From Streptomyces roseofulvus (GTDB lineage: Bacteria; Actinomycetota; Actinomycetes; Streptomycetales; Streptomycetaceae): DNA of 64,000 nt. Below are positions 17,926 through 25,889 of the stretch, piece by piece (positions within the stretch are counted from its first letter, which is position 1; each line of letters opens with the position of its first letter). The notes beneath the pieces were generated by a model. It ran no database searches. It had not been told where the DNA came from and was given only the letters and a program-made list of their open reading frames with translations. The DNA lies in the NCBI RefSeq assembly GCF_039534915.1, contig NZ_BAAAWE010000001.1, positions 7,006,001 to 7,070,000 of the forward strand. Reading direction: 5' to 3'. The translations under genes were made by a program, and so were the position numbers.

Positions 17926-18153
17926 GTGCTGATGGCCCACCCCGCGGTCCTGCGCGATCTCATCGAGCAGTACGCGACGCTCAAGGTGCTCCGGGCCGAG
18001 AACGGCGGCGAAGAGGTACGGCGGCGCATGGACGACCTCGCGTACACGCTGTGCGTCGCCACCGGTACGCGAGACGTGGACGCGGCACTGATCGCGGCCC
18101 GCCATCGCCTGCCGGGCGCGCGCCCCGAGGACGACTCGGTGCTGAGCGGCTGA
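17926..18153 (+). CDS. DUF5133 family protein
   Basis: A 75-residue protein of the actinobacterial DUF5133 family. GTG 17926 gives VLMAHPAVLRDLIEQY, the usual N-terminus, with RRRMDDLAYTLCV in the middle. GAGGGGAG precedes it. An upstream in-frame ATG at 17782 would add a low-complexity extension and is rejected. Function unknown; these proteins are often found among stress-regulated genes in Streptomyces. Confidence 0.78.
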   Translation: MLMAHPAVLRDLIEQYATLKVLRAENGGEEVRRRMDDLAYTLCVATGTRDVDAALIAARHRLPGARPEDDSVLSG

Positions 18154-18158
18154 GCACA

Positions 18159-18203
18159 CGGCCGAGCCCGGCACTCTCCTGACGGAAGTGCCGGGCTCGG
18201 CCG
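18159..18203. terminator. Bidirectional hairpin terminator, 17-bp perfect stem
   Basis: CGGCCGAGCCCGGCACT is repeated as a perfect inverted copy after an 11-base loop. It lies between convergent genes (DUF5133 ending 18153 and the hydrophobic protein ending 18218). Confidence 0.88.
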
Positions 18204-18217
18204 CGCAGCGGGGCCGT

Positions 18218-18379
18218 CTACCAGCGGTACCAGCGGCCGGTGCCGCCCTTCGGCCGGGCCACGAAGCCCAGCAGCCACAGGACGAGCACGAGGACGGCGA
18301 CCCACCACAGCGCCTTGACGGCGAAGCCGGCTCCGAAGAGGAGCAGGACCAGCAGCAGCACGAGCAGCAGGGGGAGCAT
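18218..18379 (-). CDS. Small hydrophobic membrane protein
   Basis: A 53-residue protein, almost entirely hydrophobic: MLPLLLVLLLVLLLFGAGF, then VKALWWVAVLVLVLWLLGF, ending RWYRW. It makes two membrane segments. Common in Streptomyces, annotated simply as hydrophobic protein. The start at 18379 has GGAGG upstream; the longer open frame upstream is not protein-like. Function unknown. Confidence 0.8.
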   Translation of the reverse strand: MLPLLLVLLLVLLLFGAGFAVKALWWVAVLVLVLWLLGFVARPKGGTGRWYRW

Positions 18380-18477
18380 GCGGATCGACCTCCGTGAGGA
18401 CGGTGACGAAAAGCGGAGGAGGAAGGCCGGACGGCAGGCGCGCACGGCCTCCCGCGCGGGCGGGGAGCGCCGCCCGC

Positions 18478-18873
18478 TCAGGCGCGGCGCCCGAAGAACA
18501 GGGCCACCGGACCGAGGTCGCGCCGCGCGGCCCGGCGCCCGGCCCGGCGCCCCCACCCGTAGGCGAGGGCGAGCGCCGCCGCCGTGCCGGCGACGGCACC
18601 GGCCGTCACGGTCCGGTGCGCCCGCGCGGCGGACCACAGGTCGCTCCCGGCGCCGCGGGCCACGTACGCGGCCGCGCGGGCCTTCTCGGCGAACGGCGCG
18701 GGCAGGACGCGCGGCTCCCCGAGATCGTCCGGCTCGTACCCCTCGTCCACGTCGGGGTCGTCCGTCCGCGCCACGTCGGGGTCGTCCACCCGCATCAGGC
18801 CGGGATGGTCCGGGACGGCGTAGGGGCCCGTCCAGGGGAACTGATTCCGTCCGGTGTTCTCCGAAGCACTCAT
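18478..18873 (-). CDS. Hypothetical protein with one membrane segment
   Basis: A 131-residue protein starting MSASENTGRNQFPWTGPYA. The N-terminal half is acidic and contains a repeated DDPDV motif. The C-terminal half has a hydrophobic segment (TAGAVAGTAAALALAYGW) followed by an Arg-rich tail, so it is probably membrane-bound by its C-terminus. A GTG at 18900 could add nine residues. Function unknown. Confidence 0.65.
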   Translation of the reverse strand: MSASENTGRNQFPWTGPYAVPDHPGLMRVDDPDVARTDDPDVDEGYEPDDLGEPRVLPAPFAEKARAAAYVARGAGSDLWSAARAHRTVTAGAVAGTAAALALAYGWGRRAGRRAARRDLGPVALFFGRRA

Positions 18874-19080
18874 GGGCTTCGTCTCGCCGGACTCCCGCAC
18901 GCTAAACCTGGTCGCTCCCGGCCCAGGGCCCCGCCGCGCGCGCCCGGAGCCGTTCCCACCCGGTCCGCTCCCGCCGCCCGCATCGGTTCCGGACTCGTGG
19001 GCAGGCGACGGGAAAGCGGCTCATCCCGACCGGTTCACCCTCCGGTGCACCGGTCGACAGCCACAGCGAAAGGAGACCCA

Positions 19081-20811
19081 ATGCCCCGTACCGTCGCACA
19101 AGTCATCGTCGACGGGCTCGCGGACCTCGGCGTCGACCGCGTCTTCGGCGTGGTCGGCGACGCGCTCAACCCGCTCACCGACGCCATCCGGACCACCGAG
19201 GGCATCGACTGGACCGGATTCCGCCACGAGGAGGCGGCGGCCTTCGCCGCCTCGGCGCGCGCCCAGCTCTCCGGAGAGCCGGCCGTCTGCATGGGCACGG
19301 TGGGACCGGGCTCGGTGCACCTGCTCAACGGTCTGTACGACGCTGCCAAGAGCGGGGCGCCGGTCCTGGCCGTCTGCGGCCAGGTGCCCCTGTCGGAGGT
19401 GGGCGGGGACTACTTCCAGGAGGTCGACAACGACCTCCTCTTCCGGGACGTGGCCGTCTACCGGGCCACCGTGACCTCCCCCTCCCAGATGCCCCGGCTG
19501 CTGGAGGCCGCGGTGCGGGCGGCCGTGACCCGACGCGGCGTGGCGGTCCTGACCGTCCCCGGCGACCTCGGCGACCGGGAGGTCGAGGAGGACCGGCCGA
19601 CGCGGTTCGCGCTGCCGCGCCCCGCCGTCACGCGCCCCGACGACCCGGCGCTCGCCGAGGCGGCCGAGGCGATCGCCCGGGGCTCGCGGGTCACCCTCCT
19701 GGTCGGGCGCGGAGCCCGGGAGGCCCGCGAGGAGGTGCTGACCGCCGCCGAACTGCTCTCGGCGCCGATGGTGCTGACCCTGAAGGGCAAGGAGGGCTTC
19801 GAGGACGACAACCCGTACGAGGTCGGCCAGACCGGCCTCATCGGCAATCCGGCCGCGGCCCACGCCATGGACTCCTGCGACACCCTGATCATGCTCGGGA
19901 CGGACTTCCCCTACCGGGACTGGTACCCGGAGGACTGCCGGGTCGTGCAGATCGACACCCGCGAGGAGCACCTCGGGCGCCGCGTCCCGGTGGACGTCGG
20001 GCTCGCCGGGGACGTGGGCGCGACGCTGCGGGCCCTGCTGCCGCTGCTCGCCCCCGTGACGTCGCGTTCCCACCTCGACGAGGCCCGCGAGCGGTACGCG
20101 GACTGGCAGAAGGGCCAGGCCGACCTGGCCGACCCCGCCCACGACAGGCGGCTGCTGGGACGCGTACGGGCCATGTTCGACAACCGGGAGGCGGACATCC
20201 GTCCCGAGGCCCTCGCGGCGGCCGTCGACCGCCACGCCGCCGACGACGCGATCTTCACCTCGGACACCGGCATGGCCACCGTGTGGCTCTCGCGGCTGGT
20301 GAGGATGCGCGGCACCCGTCGGCTGATCGGCTCCTACAACCTCGGCTCCATGGCCAACGCCATGCCCCAGGCCATCGGGGCGCAGCTGTGGGCGCCGGAC
20401 CGGCAGGTCGTGGCCTTCTGCGGGGACGGCGGCCTCGGCATGCTGCTCGGCGACCTGATGACCATCCGCTCCGAACGGCTGCCGGTCAAGCTCGTCGTCT
20501 TCGACAACCGCCGCCTCGGCATGGTCAAGCTGGAGCAGGAGCAGGCGGGGCTGCCGGAGTTCGGGACGGTGCTGGACAACCCCGACTTCGCTGCGGTGGC
20601 CGAGGCGCTCGGGCTGACCGGCATCCGCGTCACCGCGCCGGGCGAACTGGACGAGGCCGTGCGCAAGGCGCTCGCCCTCCCGGGCCCCGTCCTCCTCGAC
20701 GTGCTGACCAACCCGGCGGAGGTGGCCGTACCGGGCAAGCCGACGGTGTCGCAGGGGTGGGGCTTCGCCATCGCCAAGATCAAGGAGAACCTTCCCTCCG
20801 GCGCGAGCTGA
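19081..20811 (+). CDS. poxB: Thiamine-pyrophosphate enzyme, PoxB-like pyruvate oxidase/dehydrogenase
   Basis: A 576-residue TPP-dependent enzyme of the acetohydroxyacid synthase/pyruvate oxidase superfamily. The N-terminal domain has the catalytic Glu in FRHEEAAAFAAS (about residue 50). The middle FAD-type domain is present. The TPP/Mg motif GDGGLGMLLGD starts at residue 448 and ends with VVFDNRRLGM. The closest known type is PoxB, which decarboxylates pyruvate to acetate and CO2, passing electrons to quinones. The C-terminal membrane-binding tail of E. coli PoxB is not clear here. AAAGGAGAC precedes the ATG. It could act on another 2-oxo acid. Confidence 0.88.
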   Translation: MPRTVAQVIVDGLADLGVDRVFGVVGDALNPLTDAIRTTEGIDWTGFRHEEAAAFAASARAQLSGEPAVCMGTVGPGSVHLLNGLYDAAKSGAPVLAVCGQVPLSEVGGDYFQEVDNDLLFRDVAVYRATVTSPSQMPRLLEAAVRAAVTRRGVAVLTVPGDLGDREVEEDRPTRFALPRPAVTRPDDPALAEAAEAIARGSRVTLLVGRGAREAREEVLTAAELLSAPMVLTLKGKEGFEDDNPYEVGQTGLIGNPAAAHAMDSCDTLIMLGTDFPYRDWYPEDCRVVQIDTREEHLGRRVPVDVGLAGDVGATLRALLPLLAPVTSRSHLDEARERYADWQKGQADLADPAHDRRLLGRVRAMFDNREADIRPEALAAAVDRHAADDAIFTSDTGMATVWLSRLVRMRGTRRLIGSYNLGSMANAMPQAIGAQLWAPDRQVVAFCGDGGLGMLLGDLMTIRSERLPVKLVVFDNRRLGMVKLEQEQAGLPEFGTVLDNPDFAAVAEALGLTGIRVTAPGELDEAVRKALALPGPVLLDVLTNPAEVAVPGKPTVSQGWGFAIAKIKENLPSGAS

Positions 20812-20840
20812 GCGGGGGACCGCCGGATCTCGTCCGGCAC

Positions 20841-20880
20841 GGAGAGGGGCGGCCCGCCACCCGGCGGGCCGCCCCTCTCC
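20841..20880. terminator. Bidirectional terminator, 18-bp perfect stem
   Basis: GGAGAGGGGCGGCCCGCC, a four-base ACCC loop and the exact inverse. It lies between the convergent poxB (ends 20811) and the membrane protein gene (ends 20896). Confidence 0.92.
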
Positions 20881-20895
20881 GTCGTCGCGGTCCGG

Positions 20896-21540
20896 TCAGT
20901 TCCCGTCGGCGTAGTGGGCGCGGACCCACAGGGGCAGGGCGAACCAGCAGGTCAGGTACCAGGCGAGGACACCGGAGACCAGCCAGGGCACGTACGGGTC
21001 GTGCGTCGCCACCCGCAGGATGAGGAACAGGGCGGACGTCAGCGTGGCGAGCAGCAGCAGGATGCCGGTGAAGGTGAGTCGGGAGGCCCAGACGACGGCC
21101 TGGGGCTTGACCCGCCGCCCCGACACGATCCGGTGGAAGGAGACGGGGCCGATCAGCGCGCCCGTCGCCAGCGACCCGAGGACGACCGTGACCAGGTAGA
21201 TCGTCTTGTCGGTCGACTGCAGCTCGTGGAAGAGGGGGGTGAACACCACGGTGAGGAGGAAGCCGAGGAGGATCTGCACGCCGGTCTGCGCCACCCGGAT
21301 CTCCTGGAGGAGCTCCTGCCAGCGCCGGTCGGCCCGCTGCTGCTCGGTCTCGCCCCGCCCGTCGTGCTCACCGCTCGTGGTGCTGGAGCCGGGGTCGGTG
21401 CTGGTGGTGGTGCTGGGGTCGGTGTCGGTCTCGGTGTCGCTCTGGGGGCTGGTGGCCGGCTCTGACGTCTTGCCGCCGGGTCGGCGCACCCTCGGGTCGC
21501 CGCCCGGAGCACCGCCGGCACCGCTGTCTCGTTCGTCCAT
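20896..21540 (-). CDS. DUF6328 family membrane protein
   Basis: A 214-residue protein with a disordered Ser/Thr/Asp-rich N-terminus (about 1-65), then RWQELLQEIRVAQTGVQIL, the hallmark of the DUF6328 family. Four membrane segments follow (ILLGFLLTVVFTPLF; YLVTVVLGSLATGALIG; GILLLLATLTSALFLIL; WLVSGVLAWYLTCWFAL). Function unknown. The start follows GAGGAGGATCCTC. The N-terminal tail is longer than in most relatives I know. Confidence 0.82.
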   Translation of the reverse strand: MDERDSGAGGAPGGDPRVRRPGGKTSEPATSPQSDTETDTDPSTTTSTDPGSSTTSGEHDGRGETEQQRADRRWQELLQEIRVAQTGVQILLGFLLTVVFTPLFHELQSTDKTIYLVTVVLGSLATGALIGPVSFHRIVSGRRVKPQAVVWASRLTFTGILLLLATLTSALFLILRVATHDPYVPWLVSGVLAWYLTCWFALPLWVRAHYADGN

Positions 21541-21592
21541 GAGGATCCTCCTCTACAGCACGGGTCAGGAACGGAACCGCACCGCCGCACGG

Positions 21593-21623
21593 CGGAAGCC
21601 CCCGTCAAGCATGGGGGCTTCCG
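21593..21623. terminator. 11-bp perfect hairpin
   Basis: CGGAAGCCCCC, nine-base loop, GGGGGCTTCCG. It lies just upstream of the DUF6328 gene on the minus strand and could insulate it from transcription coming from the right. Confidence 0.65.
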
Positions 21624-21691
21624 TCCGACGCGGCACGCTGCGGAGTCAGGCCCGCGGCGTACCGGCCGTGCGCGGGGGCGCGTGGCCACCG

Positions 21692-21928
21692 TCACCGGTG
21701 GCGGGGCCGTCGGCCCGCCCGTGCGGGACCTCCCGCCCCTGCTGCCCGTCCCGTCGGCGCGGTGCGTCGGGGGGTCGCGGCGGGAGCGTGCGTACGGCTC
21801 TCCCCGCTCCGGCCCGAGGCACTGGGGTCCTCGGACGGGACTGCGGCCTCCGGAGCGCGCGGGCGTGGACCCGTCCCCGGGCGCGGCGCCAGGCGCCACG
21901 CGGACGAGGACTCGCGTCGGTTCGACAT
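21692..21928 (-). CDS. Possible small basic protein
   Basis: A 78-residue frame starting MSNRRESSSAWRLAPRP behind a perfect AGGAGG with 5-base spacing. The composition (Arg, Pro, Ala, Ser) is low-complexity and no family is recognised, so it could be an antisense artefact. The ribosome binding site is the main support. Confidence 0.35.
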   Translation of the reverse strand: MSNRRESSSAWRLAPRPGTGPRPRAPEAAVPSEDPSASGRSGESRTHAPAATPRRTAPTGRAAGAGGPARAGRRPRHR

Positions 21929-22240
21929 GAGCGCCTCCTGGGTGGGATCCGCGGACCGAGGGCCGATGGTCCGTCACCCCGCCTCCGCGGCTTACCAGTT
22001 CGGCTTGCCGCTCAGCCCGGGGTCAAACCCCGAGGACTCGGAGCTTCCGCCTGTCCCCTCGGACGGGCGGGGCCTCCTCGGGGTGCGGGCCACTCACGGA
22101 TGCCGCCGATCCACGGCAAGGGGGGAAACCGTGGATCGTCCGGCGCGAGCGTGTCCCTCGCTCGGGATCCGTCTGCCCCGCCGACCGGGATCCATGCCCC
22201 TCGGTCGGGAGCCGCGGCGGAGGGCCGCGGGACGGCCGGG
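21929..22240. other. Non-coding stretch with a hairpin
   Basis: No convincing gene on either strand. A perfect 10-bp inverted repeat, CGATCCACGG and CCGTGGATCG, lies at 22107-22138 around a purine-rich 12-base loop. It could be a structured RNA or a regulator site. Confidence 0.5.
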
Positions 22241-22291
22241 GCATGCGACCGGCCCGCACCGGGAGGGGGCCCGGGCGGGCCGGTCGCATGC
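22241..22291 (-). terminator. 17-bp perfect stem terminator after SRPBCC gene
   Basis: GCATGCGACCGGCCCGC and its exact inverse, separated by 17 bases. It lies 74 bp beyond the stop of the minus-strand SRPBCC gene. Confidence 0.8.
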
Positions 22292-22364
22292 GGGGGCGGG
22301 CGGCCCGGGGGTGGGCGGGGGTCGCCCCTCGCCCCCTCGCCCCGGGCGCGCCGGCGCCGGATCC

Positions 22365-22817
22365 TCAGACCGATCCGCGCCAGCCGCCGGTCTGCAGGCC
22401 CCCGCGCTCCTCGATGAACGACTTGAACCGTTTGAGGTCGCCGGCCACCTTGCGCTTGACGAACCCGAGCTTGTCGCCCGCCTGTTCCGTCAGCCCTTCG
22501 GGGTCGAACTCCATCTGGAGCATGATCTTCGTCCGCGTCGCGTCGAGGCGGTGGAACGTGACGACGCCCGCCTGGCGGGCCTCGCCCTCGACCGTCGTCC
22601 ATGCGACGCGTTCGTCCGGGATCTGCTCGGTGATGACGGCGTCGAACTCGCGCCGCACCCCGCCGATCTCGGTGATCCAGTGGGTGAGCGTGTCCGTGCG
22701 CTGCTCGATCCGTTCCACTCCGTCCATGAAGCGGGGGAACGTCTCGAACTGGGTCCACTGGTCGTACGCGGCGCGCACCGGGACCGCGACCTCGACCGAC
22801 TCCTCCACCTGGGACAT
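22365..22817 (-). CDS. SRPBCC (START-like) family protein
   Basis: A 150-residue protein of the polyketide cyclase/dehydrase (SRPBCC) type. It begins MSQVEESVEVAVPVRAAYDQ and has QFETFPRFMDGVERIEQ and WTTVEGEARQAGVVTFHRL, the usual beta-strand pattern that forms a hydrophobic pocket. Many streptomycetes carry it among stress-related small genes. The ligand is unknown. It is in the same direction as the PRC-barrel gene and separated from it by an 8-bp stem hairpin. Confidence 0.85.
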   Translation of the reverse strand: MSQVEESVEVAVPVRAAYDQWTQFETFPRFMDGVERIEQRTDTLTHWITEIGGVRREFDAVITEQIPDERVAWTTVEGEARQAGVVTFHRLDATRTKIMLQMEFDPEGLTEQAGDKLGFVKRKVAGDLKRFKSFIEERGGLQTGGWRGSV

Positions 22818-22835
22818 GGCGACACCTTTCTCTCG

Positions 22836-22856
22836 GACGGGGATCGTCTCCCCGTC
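22836..22856 (-). terminator. Short intercistronic hairpin
   Basis: GACGGGGA, loop TCGTC, TCCCCGTC. It lies between the PRC-barrel gene and the SRPBCC start and may attenuate read-through. Confidence 0.5.
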
Positions 22857-22902
22857 GGGGACGTGCTGCTGAGCTTGTGCGTACGGGGGGCGGACCGGCC
22901 CG

Positions 22903-23277
22903 TCAGAGGCCGCCCATGCCTCCCGGGAAGCGCCAGGACGTGCGGTAGTACTGCTCGATCTCCTCGCGGCGCTGGCGGTCCGCGAGGTGCTTGTCGGAGA
23001 CGAACTCGGGCGAGTCCTTCACCTGCTCCTTCGAGAGGGCGAGGTGGAGGGTCTGCTCCTCCAGGTCCACGCGGGTCACCGCCCGCGCCGGGATGAGCAC
23101 CTCCTTGCCGAAGATCCAGATGCCCGTGTCGACGACGAGATAGGAGTCGTCCACCTCGTCGGAGTGCTTGTCCACCTTGCCGATGTGCCCGTCGGAGGCC
23201 TCGACGCGCCACCCGGTGAGGTCGGTACCCGCCAGGTGGCCGGACTCGGTGCTGAAGGACCACAGATGGTCGGTCAT
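22903..23277 (-). CDS. PRC-barrel domain protein
   Basis: A 124-residue protein with one PRC-barrel: LTGWRVEASDGHIGKVD, DDSYLVVDTGIWIFGKEVL and IPARAVTRVDLEEQTLHL. A charged tail ends YYRTSWRFPGGMGGL. PRC-barrels mediate protein or RNA contacts; in Streptomyces such stand-alone proteins are linked to stress. AGGAG is 8 bases before the ATG at 23277; a GTG nine bases earlier is possible. Confidence 0.85.
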   Translation of the reverse strand: MTDHLWSFSTESGHLAGTDLTGWRVEASDGHIGKVDKHSDEVDDSYLVVDTGIWIFGKEVLIPARAVTRVDLEEQTLHLALSKEQVKDSPEFVSDKHLADRQRREEIEQYYRTSWRFPGGMGGL

Positions 23278-23337
23278 CGCTGTCACTCCTCTGTCGCTGT
23301 GTTCGTGCAGGGCGCGGTGCCGGACGTGCGGGCCGCC

Positions 23338-23562
23338 TCAGAGCAGGTCACGACGGTCGTCGTCGGTGACCGTGGGCGCCACCGGTGGGACCACCATGCG
23401 CCGGCGGCGCAACACGCTGGTGTAGACGGCGGTCCCGAGCAGGCCGACGCCCATCAGGATCAGGCCGACCAGATCGAGGTCGACCGCCTGGATCTCCCAG
23501 TCGGTCGCGAACGCGAGGATGGCGCCGACGGCGATCATGATGATGAACAGTCCCAGACCCAT
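23338..23562 (-). CDS. Small membrane protein (DUF6458-like)
   Basis: A 74-residue protein with two membrane segments (MGLGLFIIMIAVGAILAFA and VGLILMGVGLLGTAVYTSVL) and a cytoplasmic RRRR and Pro-rich tail. GAGGAG precedes the start. It resembles a small actinobacterial membrane family, probably DUF6458. Function unknown. Confidence 0.75.
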   Translation of the reverse strand: MGLGLFIIMIAVGAILAFATDWEIQAVDLDLVGLILMGVGLLGTAVYTSVLRRRRMVVPPVAPTVTDDDRRDLL

Positions 23563-23799
23563 GGTTGGTTGCTCCTCCCCTGCGGGTTGGACGGTGTCCG
23601 CGTACCCGGGTCTCCCGGGAACATTCCGCCCCTTCCCGAAGCCACTCGGACCCCGCCCCGCCGGCAGCCGGCAGGCAACATCCCGAGGGAGCCGGTGTGG
23701 CGCGGCGGCCGTGGACGAGGCCCTGGGCCTGCGGTCGCGGCCCCCGGCGGTGAAGCAGCCCCCGCCAACGGGCGCCCACCGGACCGCTGGCCGTGCCAC

Positions 23800-24040
23800 G
23801 TGCGAGGCCCGACGGCCGGCCTGGTGACCGTCCACGACACGGGCCGCGACGACGGCCGGCCGTTCCTGGTGATGCGGCTCACCCCGGGGACGACCCTGCG
23901 ACGGCGTCGCCCAGGCGTCCTCCCGCCCGCTGAGCCCTGCCGGACGGGTCTGCCCGCTTCGGCCCTCGCCCCCTTGCACGGCCGAGGAGGCGCGTCGTCC
24001 ACCGCGACGTCGCGCCCTCGACCATCCTCCGGGACCGCCT
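23800..24040 (+). pseudogene. Relic of a Pkn-type Ser/Thr protein kinase
   Basis: In one frame from 23821 the sequence reads LVTVHDTGRDDGRPFLVM, the kinase segment normally preceded by HPN. In another frame at 23994 it reads VVHRDVAPSTIL, equivalent to the catalytic loop VVHRDVKPSNIL. The frame changes between the two, no ATP-binding loop is left upstream, and the loop Lys is Ala. This is a decayed kinase fragment, not a working gene. The rest of 23563-24212 holds no other gene. Confidence 0.65.
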
Positions 24041-24212
24041 CCCCGCAGAACGTGCGCGCCCGCCCACGGCGATGACCGACCGCTCCTCGCTCGCGCACAG
24101 GAACAGTCGCCCCCCACAGCACACCTGACGGCTCATCAATACTCCGCGGGTGTGAGACCGCCGCCCGGGGGCAACACGACGTGTCAGGACACGGACATCG
24201 GAGGAGAAACCC

Positions 24213-24356
24213 ATGACCGCACTGCTGGACCGCATCAAGCGATTCGCCCGCAGCCCCCGGGGCCGCAGCGCGGCGGCGTCCCTTCGCCGCGCCGCGGCCG
24301 ACCCGCGCAGGCGCGCCCAGGCCCGCCGCCTGTTCGGCAGGCTGCGCCACCGCTGA
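24213..24356 (+). CDS. Small Arg/Ala-rich basic protein
   Basis: A 47-residue protein: MTALLDRIKRFARSPRGRSA at the start and LFGRLRHR at the end, very basic and helical. A near-perfect GGAGGAG lies before the ATG. Similar short proteins occur in Streptomyces genomes. Function unknown; the charge suggests nucleic acid or membrane binding. Confidence 0.65.
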   Translation: MTALLDRIKRFARSPRGRSAAASLRRAAADPRRRAQARRLFGRLRHR

Positions 24357-24380
24357 GACGTACCAGTGCAAGCACGCGGC

Positions 24381-24660
24381 ATGCCCGTCCGCGCTCCGAT
24401 GGATCTTGGTGGTGAACCTTTCTCAGGAGCGACCGAGCGCCTCACCTGAGCAGCCGTTCCCAGGTTCCGTCGGCCGACCGGCGCCGGTGGTGCTCGTAGA
24501 CGGTCTTCCACGGCCCGTAGCGTTCAGGCAGGCCACGCCACTGCACACCCGGTTCGCACCCGCTGCGGGATGCCGTTGATCATCTACGGGTGCTCGCGCC
24601 CCTGCCCACAGCGGTCGTCGCTCGTGGGCAGGAGCGGCTCCGGACGTCGCCGCTCCGCCT
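24381..24660 (-). pseudogene. IS5-family transposase relic with internal deletion
   Basis: Minus-strand fragments in order: EPLLPTSDDRCGQGREH (24626-24640 and on), a TAG stop at 24594-24596, INGIPQRVRTG, a one-base shift, QWRGLPERYGPWKTVY and SADGTWERLLR ending at 24442, then FTTKIHRSADG (24399-24416 and on) in another frame. These match the N-terminal helical domain of IS5-type transposases and a later DDE-domain segment. About 100 residues between them are missing. The element is dead. Confidence 0.75.
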
Positions 24661-24720
24661 CTGCCGGATCCCCGGCCGGTCACGCACGAGCCGACGAACC
24701 TGTGGGCGACACGAGTGCGG

Positions 24721-25131
24721 TCAGCACCTGCGATGCCACCACGCCAACTCCGGGTCTTCCGACGGCTCGTGATACGTGCGCCGGAGGAGCGCCGCGTCCA
24801 GGCGCTCGACCTGCACCCGCAGTTCGCCGGCGGCCCTCGGGGGCAGCATGAACAGGGCATCCTGCAGATGGTCCCGGGCCCCACCTTCGCCGCAGCAGAA
24901 GCAGGTGAACTCCTCCTCCCACGGCCTCCACCGGCGCCTCGTGCCGTGGACGCGCACGGACCACACGCTCAGCGCCGCCGCCACGATGCCCGGACACGAT
25001 CGATCCCGTTCGAACACACGGACAGCCGCATTCGCCGCTCCCGACAGACCCGGGACATCGCGATACCGCAACCAGGGACTGCGCCGGCCGCGCCCCCGAA
25101 GCCGAAGCAAAGCTGGTGGTCTACGAGGCAC
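24721..25131 (-). CDS. Conserved hypothetical protein with Cys motif
   Basis: Up to 136 residues. The conserved-looking part begins RYRDVPGLSGAANAAVRVF and continues with ALSVWSVRVHGTRRRW, EEEFTCFCCGEGGARDHL and ends PSEDPELAWWHRRC. The CFCCG cluster may bind a metal. The N-terminus is uncertain: GTG 25131 opens the frame but the first 20 residues are low-complexity, and another frame reads well upstream, so the 5' end may be frameshifted. Function unknown. Confidence 0.6.
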   Translation of the reverse strand: MPRRPPALLRLRGRGRRSPWLRYRDVPGLSGAANAAVRVFERDRSCPGIVAAALSVWSVRVHGTRRRWRPWEEEFTCFCCGEGGARDHLQDALFMLPPRAAGELRVQVERLDAALLRRTYHEPSEDPELAWWHRRC

Positions 25132-25203
25132 GGCCCCTTCGGGTACAAGTCATGGACTGCATCGTCCCACAACCCGAGATCGGCCGGACGGAAACCCGGG
25201 GGC

Positions 25204-25237
25204 CGCCCACCGGTGCCGCGCGGGGCACCGGTGGGCG
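25204..25237 (-). terminator. 14-bp perfect hairpin
   Basis: CGCCCACCGGTGCC, six-base loop, GGCACCGGTGGGCG. It follows the small minus-strand gene at 25287-25562. Confidence 0.8.
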
Positions 25238-25286
25238 GGAGCGGCCGCGGACAGTCCGTCGGCCCGGTAGCGGGGGCGCGCGGCCG

Positions 25287-25562
25287 TCAGCCGTCGTGCC
25301 CGCGCGTCTGCTCCTCGCGCCCCACCCCGGGGCTCTGATGCTTGGCGGCGTGACCGCCGGCGCCCTCGCGGTCTTCACCGCCGGCTGTCCCCTGATGCTC
25401 GCCGGCACCCCGCCGGCCGCCGGGAAGTCCCCGGGAGGACACGGCCTCGTCGGCCTCCCGACGGGCCTCCTCGTCGCCGCTCTCGCCTTCCGCGTCGGCA
25501 GGCGTGGTGCGGGGCCGGCCGGCGCGGTCCTCGTCCGTCCTGTACCGCTTCTGCTCGCCCAT
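25287..25562 (-). CDS. Small hydrophilic, disordered protein
   Basis: A 91-residue protein, MGEQKRYRTDEDRAGRPRTT at the start, rich in Gly, Glu, Arg, Asp and Gln with no hydrophobic segment. GGAGGAGA gives a strong start. The composition recalls hydrophilin-like stress proteins, but that is only an impression. A terminator follows. Confidence 0.55.
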   Translation of the reverse strand: MGEQKRYRTDEDRAGRPRTTPADAEGESGDEEARREADEAVSSRGLPGGRRGAGEHQGTAGGEDREGAGGHAAKHQSPGVGREEQTRGHDG

Positions 25563-25612
25563 GTTCTCTCCTCCGTTTCCCTTCGGTCGCGGGACGCGCG
25601 CGTCCCTCCTCG

Positions 25613-25834
25613 TCACTCCGGCCTCTGCTCCGGGGCCGACCAGGAGTCCCGCCTCGCCTCCGCGGGCGGCGGCTGGGCGACCCGGGCGTCGCGCCGTCTG
25701 CGGGCGACGCGCCGTGAGCCCCACCAGAACGCGGCGATCAGCACGGCGACGAGCGCCACTCCCACCAGGAGCAGGAACAGCGAGGACGATCCGGACGCGG
25801 CGAGTCCGGAGGCGGTGGCCAAGGAGGGAGTCAT
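25613..25834 (-). CDS. DUF6479 family small membrane protein
   Basis: A 73-residue protein: a short exterior N-terminus, one membrane segment (SSLFLLLVGVALVAVLIAAF) and the WWGSRRVARRRRDARV cytoplasmic tail typical of DUF6479, ending RDSWSAPEQ. AAAGG precedes the ATG at 25834. Function unknown. Confidence 0.8.
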   Translation of the reverse strand: MTPSLATASGLAASGSSSLFLLLVGVALVAVLIAAFWWGSRRVARRRRDARVAQPPPAEARRDSWSAPEQRPE

Positions 25835-25889
25835 GAGGCTGCCTTTCTGTCGTGTTCCGTTTCCACTTCCACCGGGCCGGGCGGCGGGA

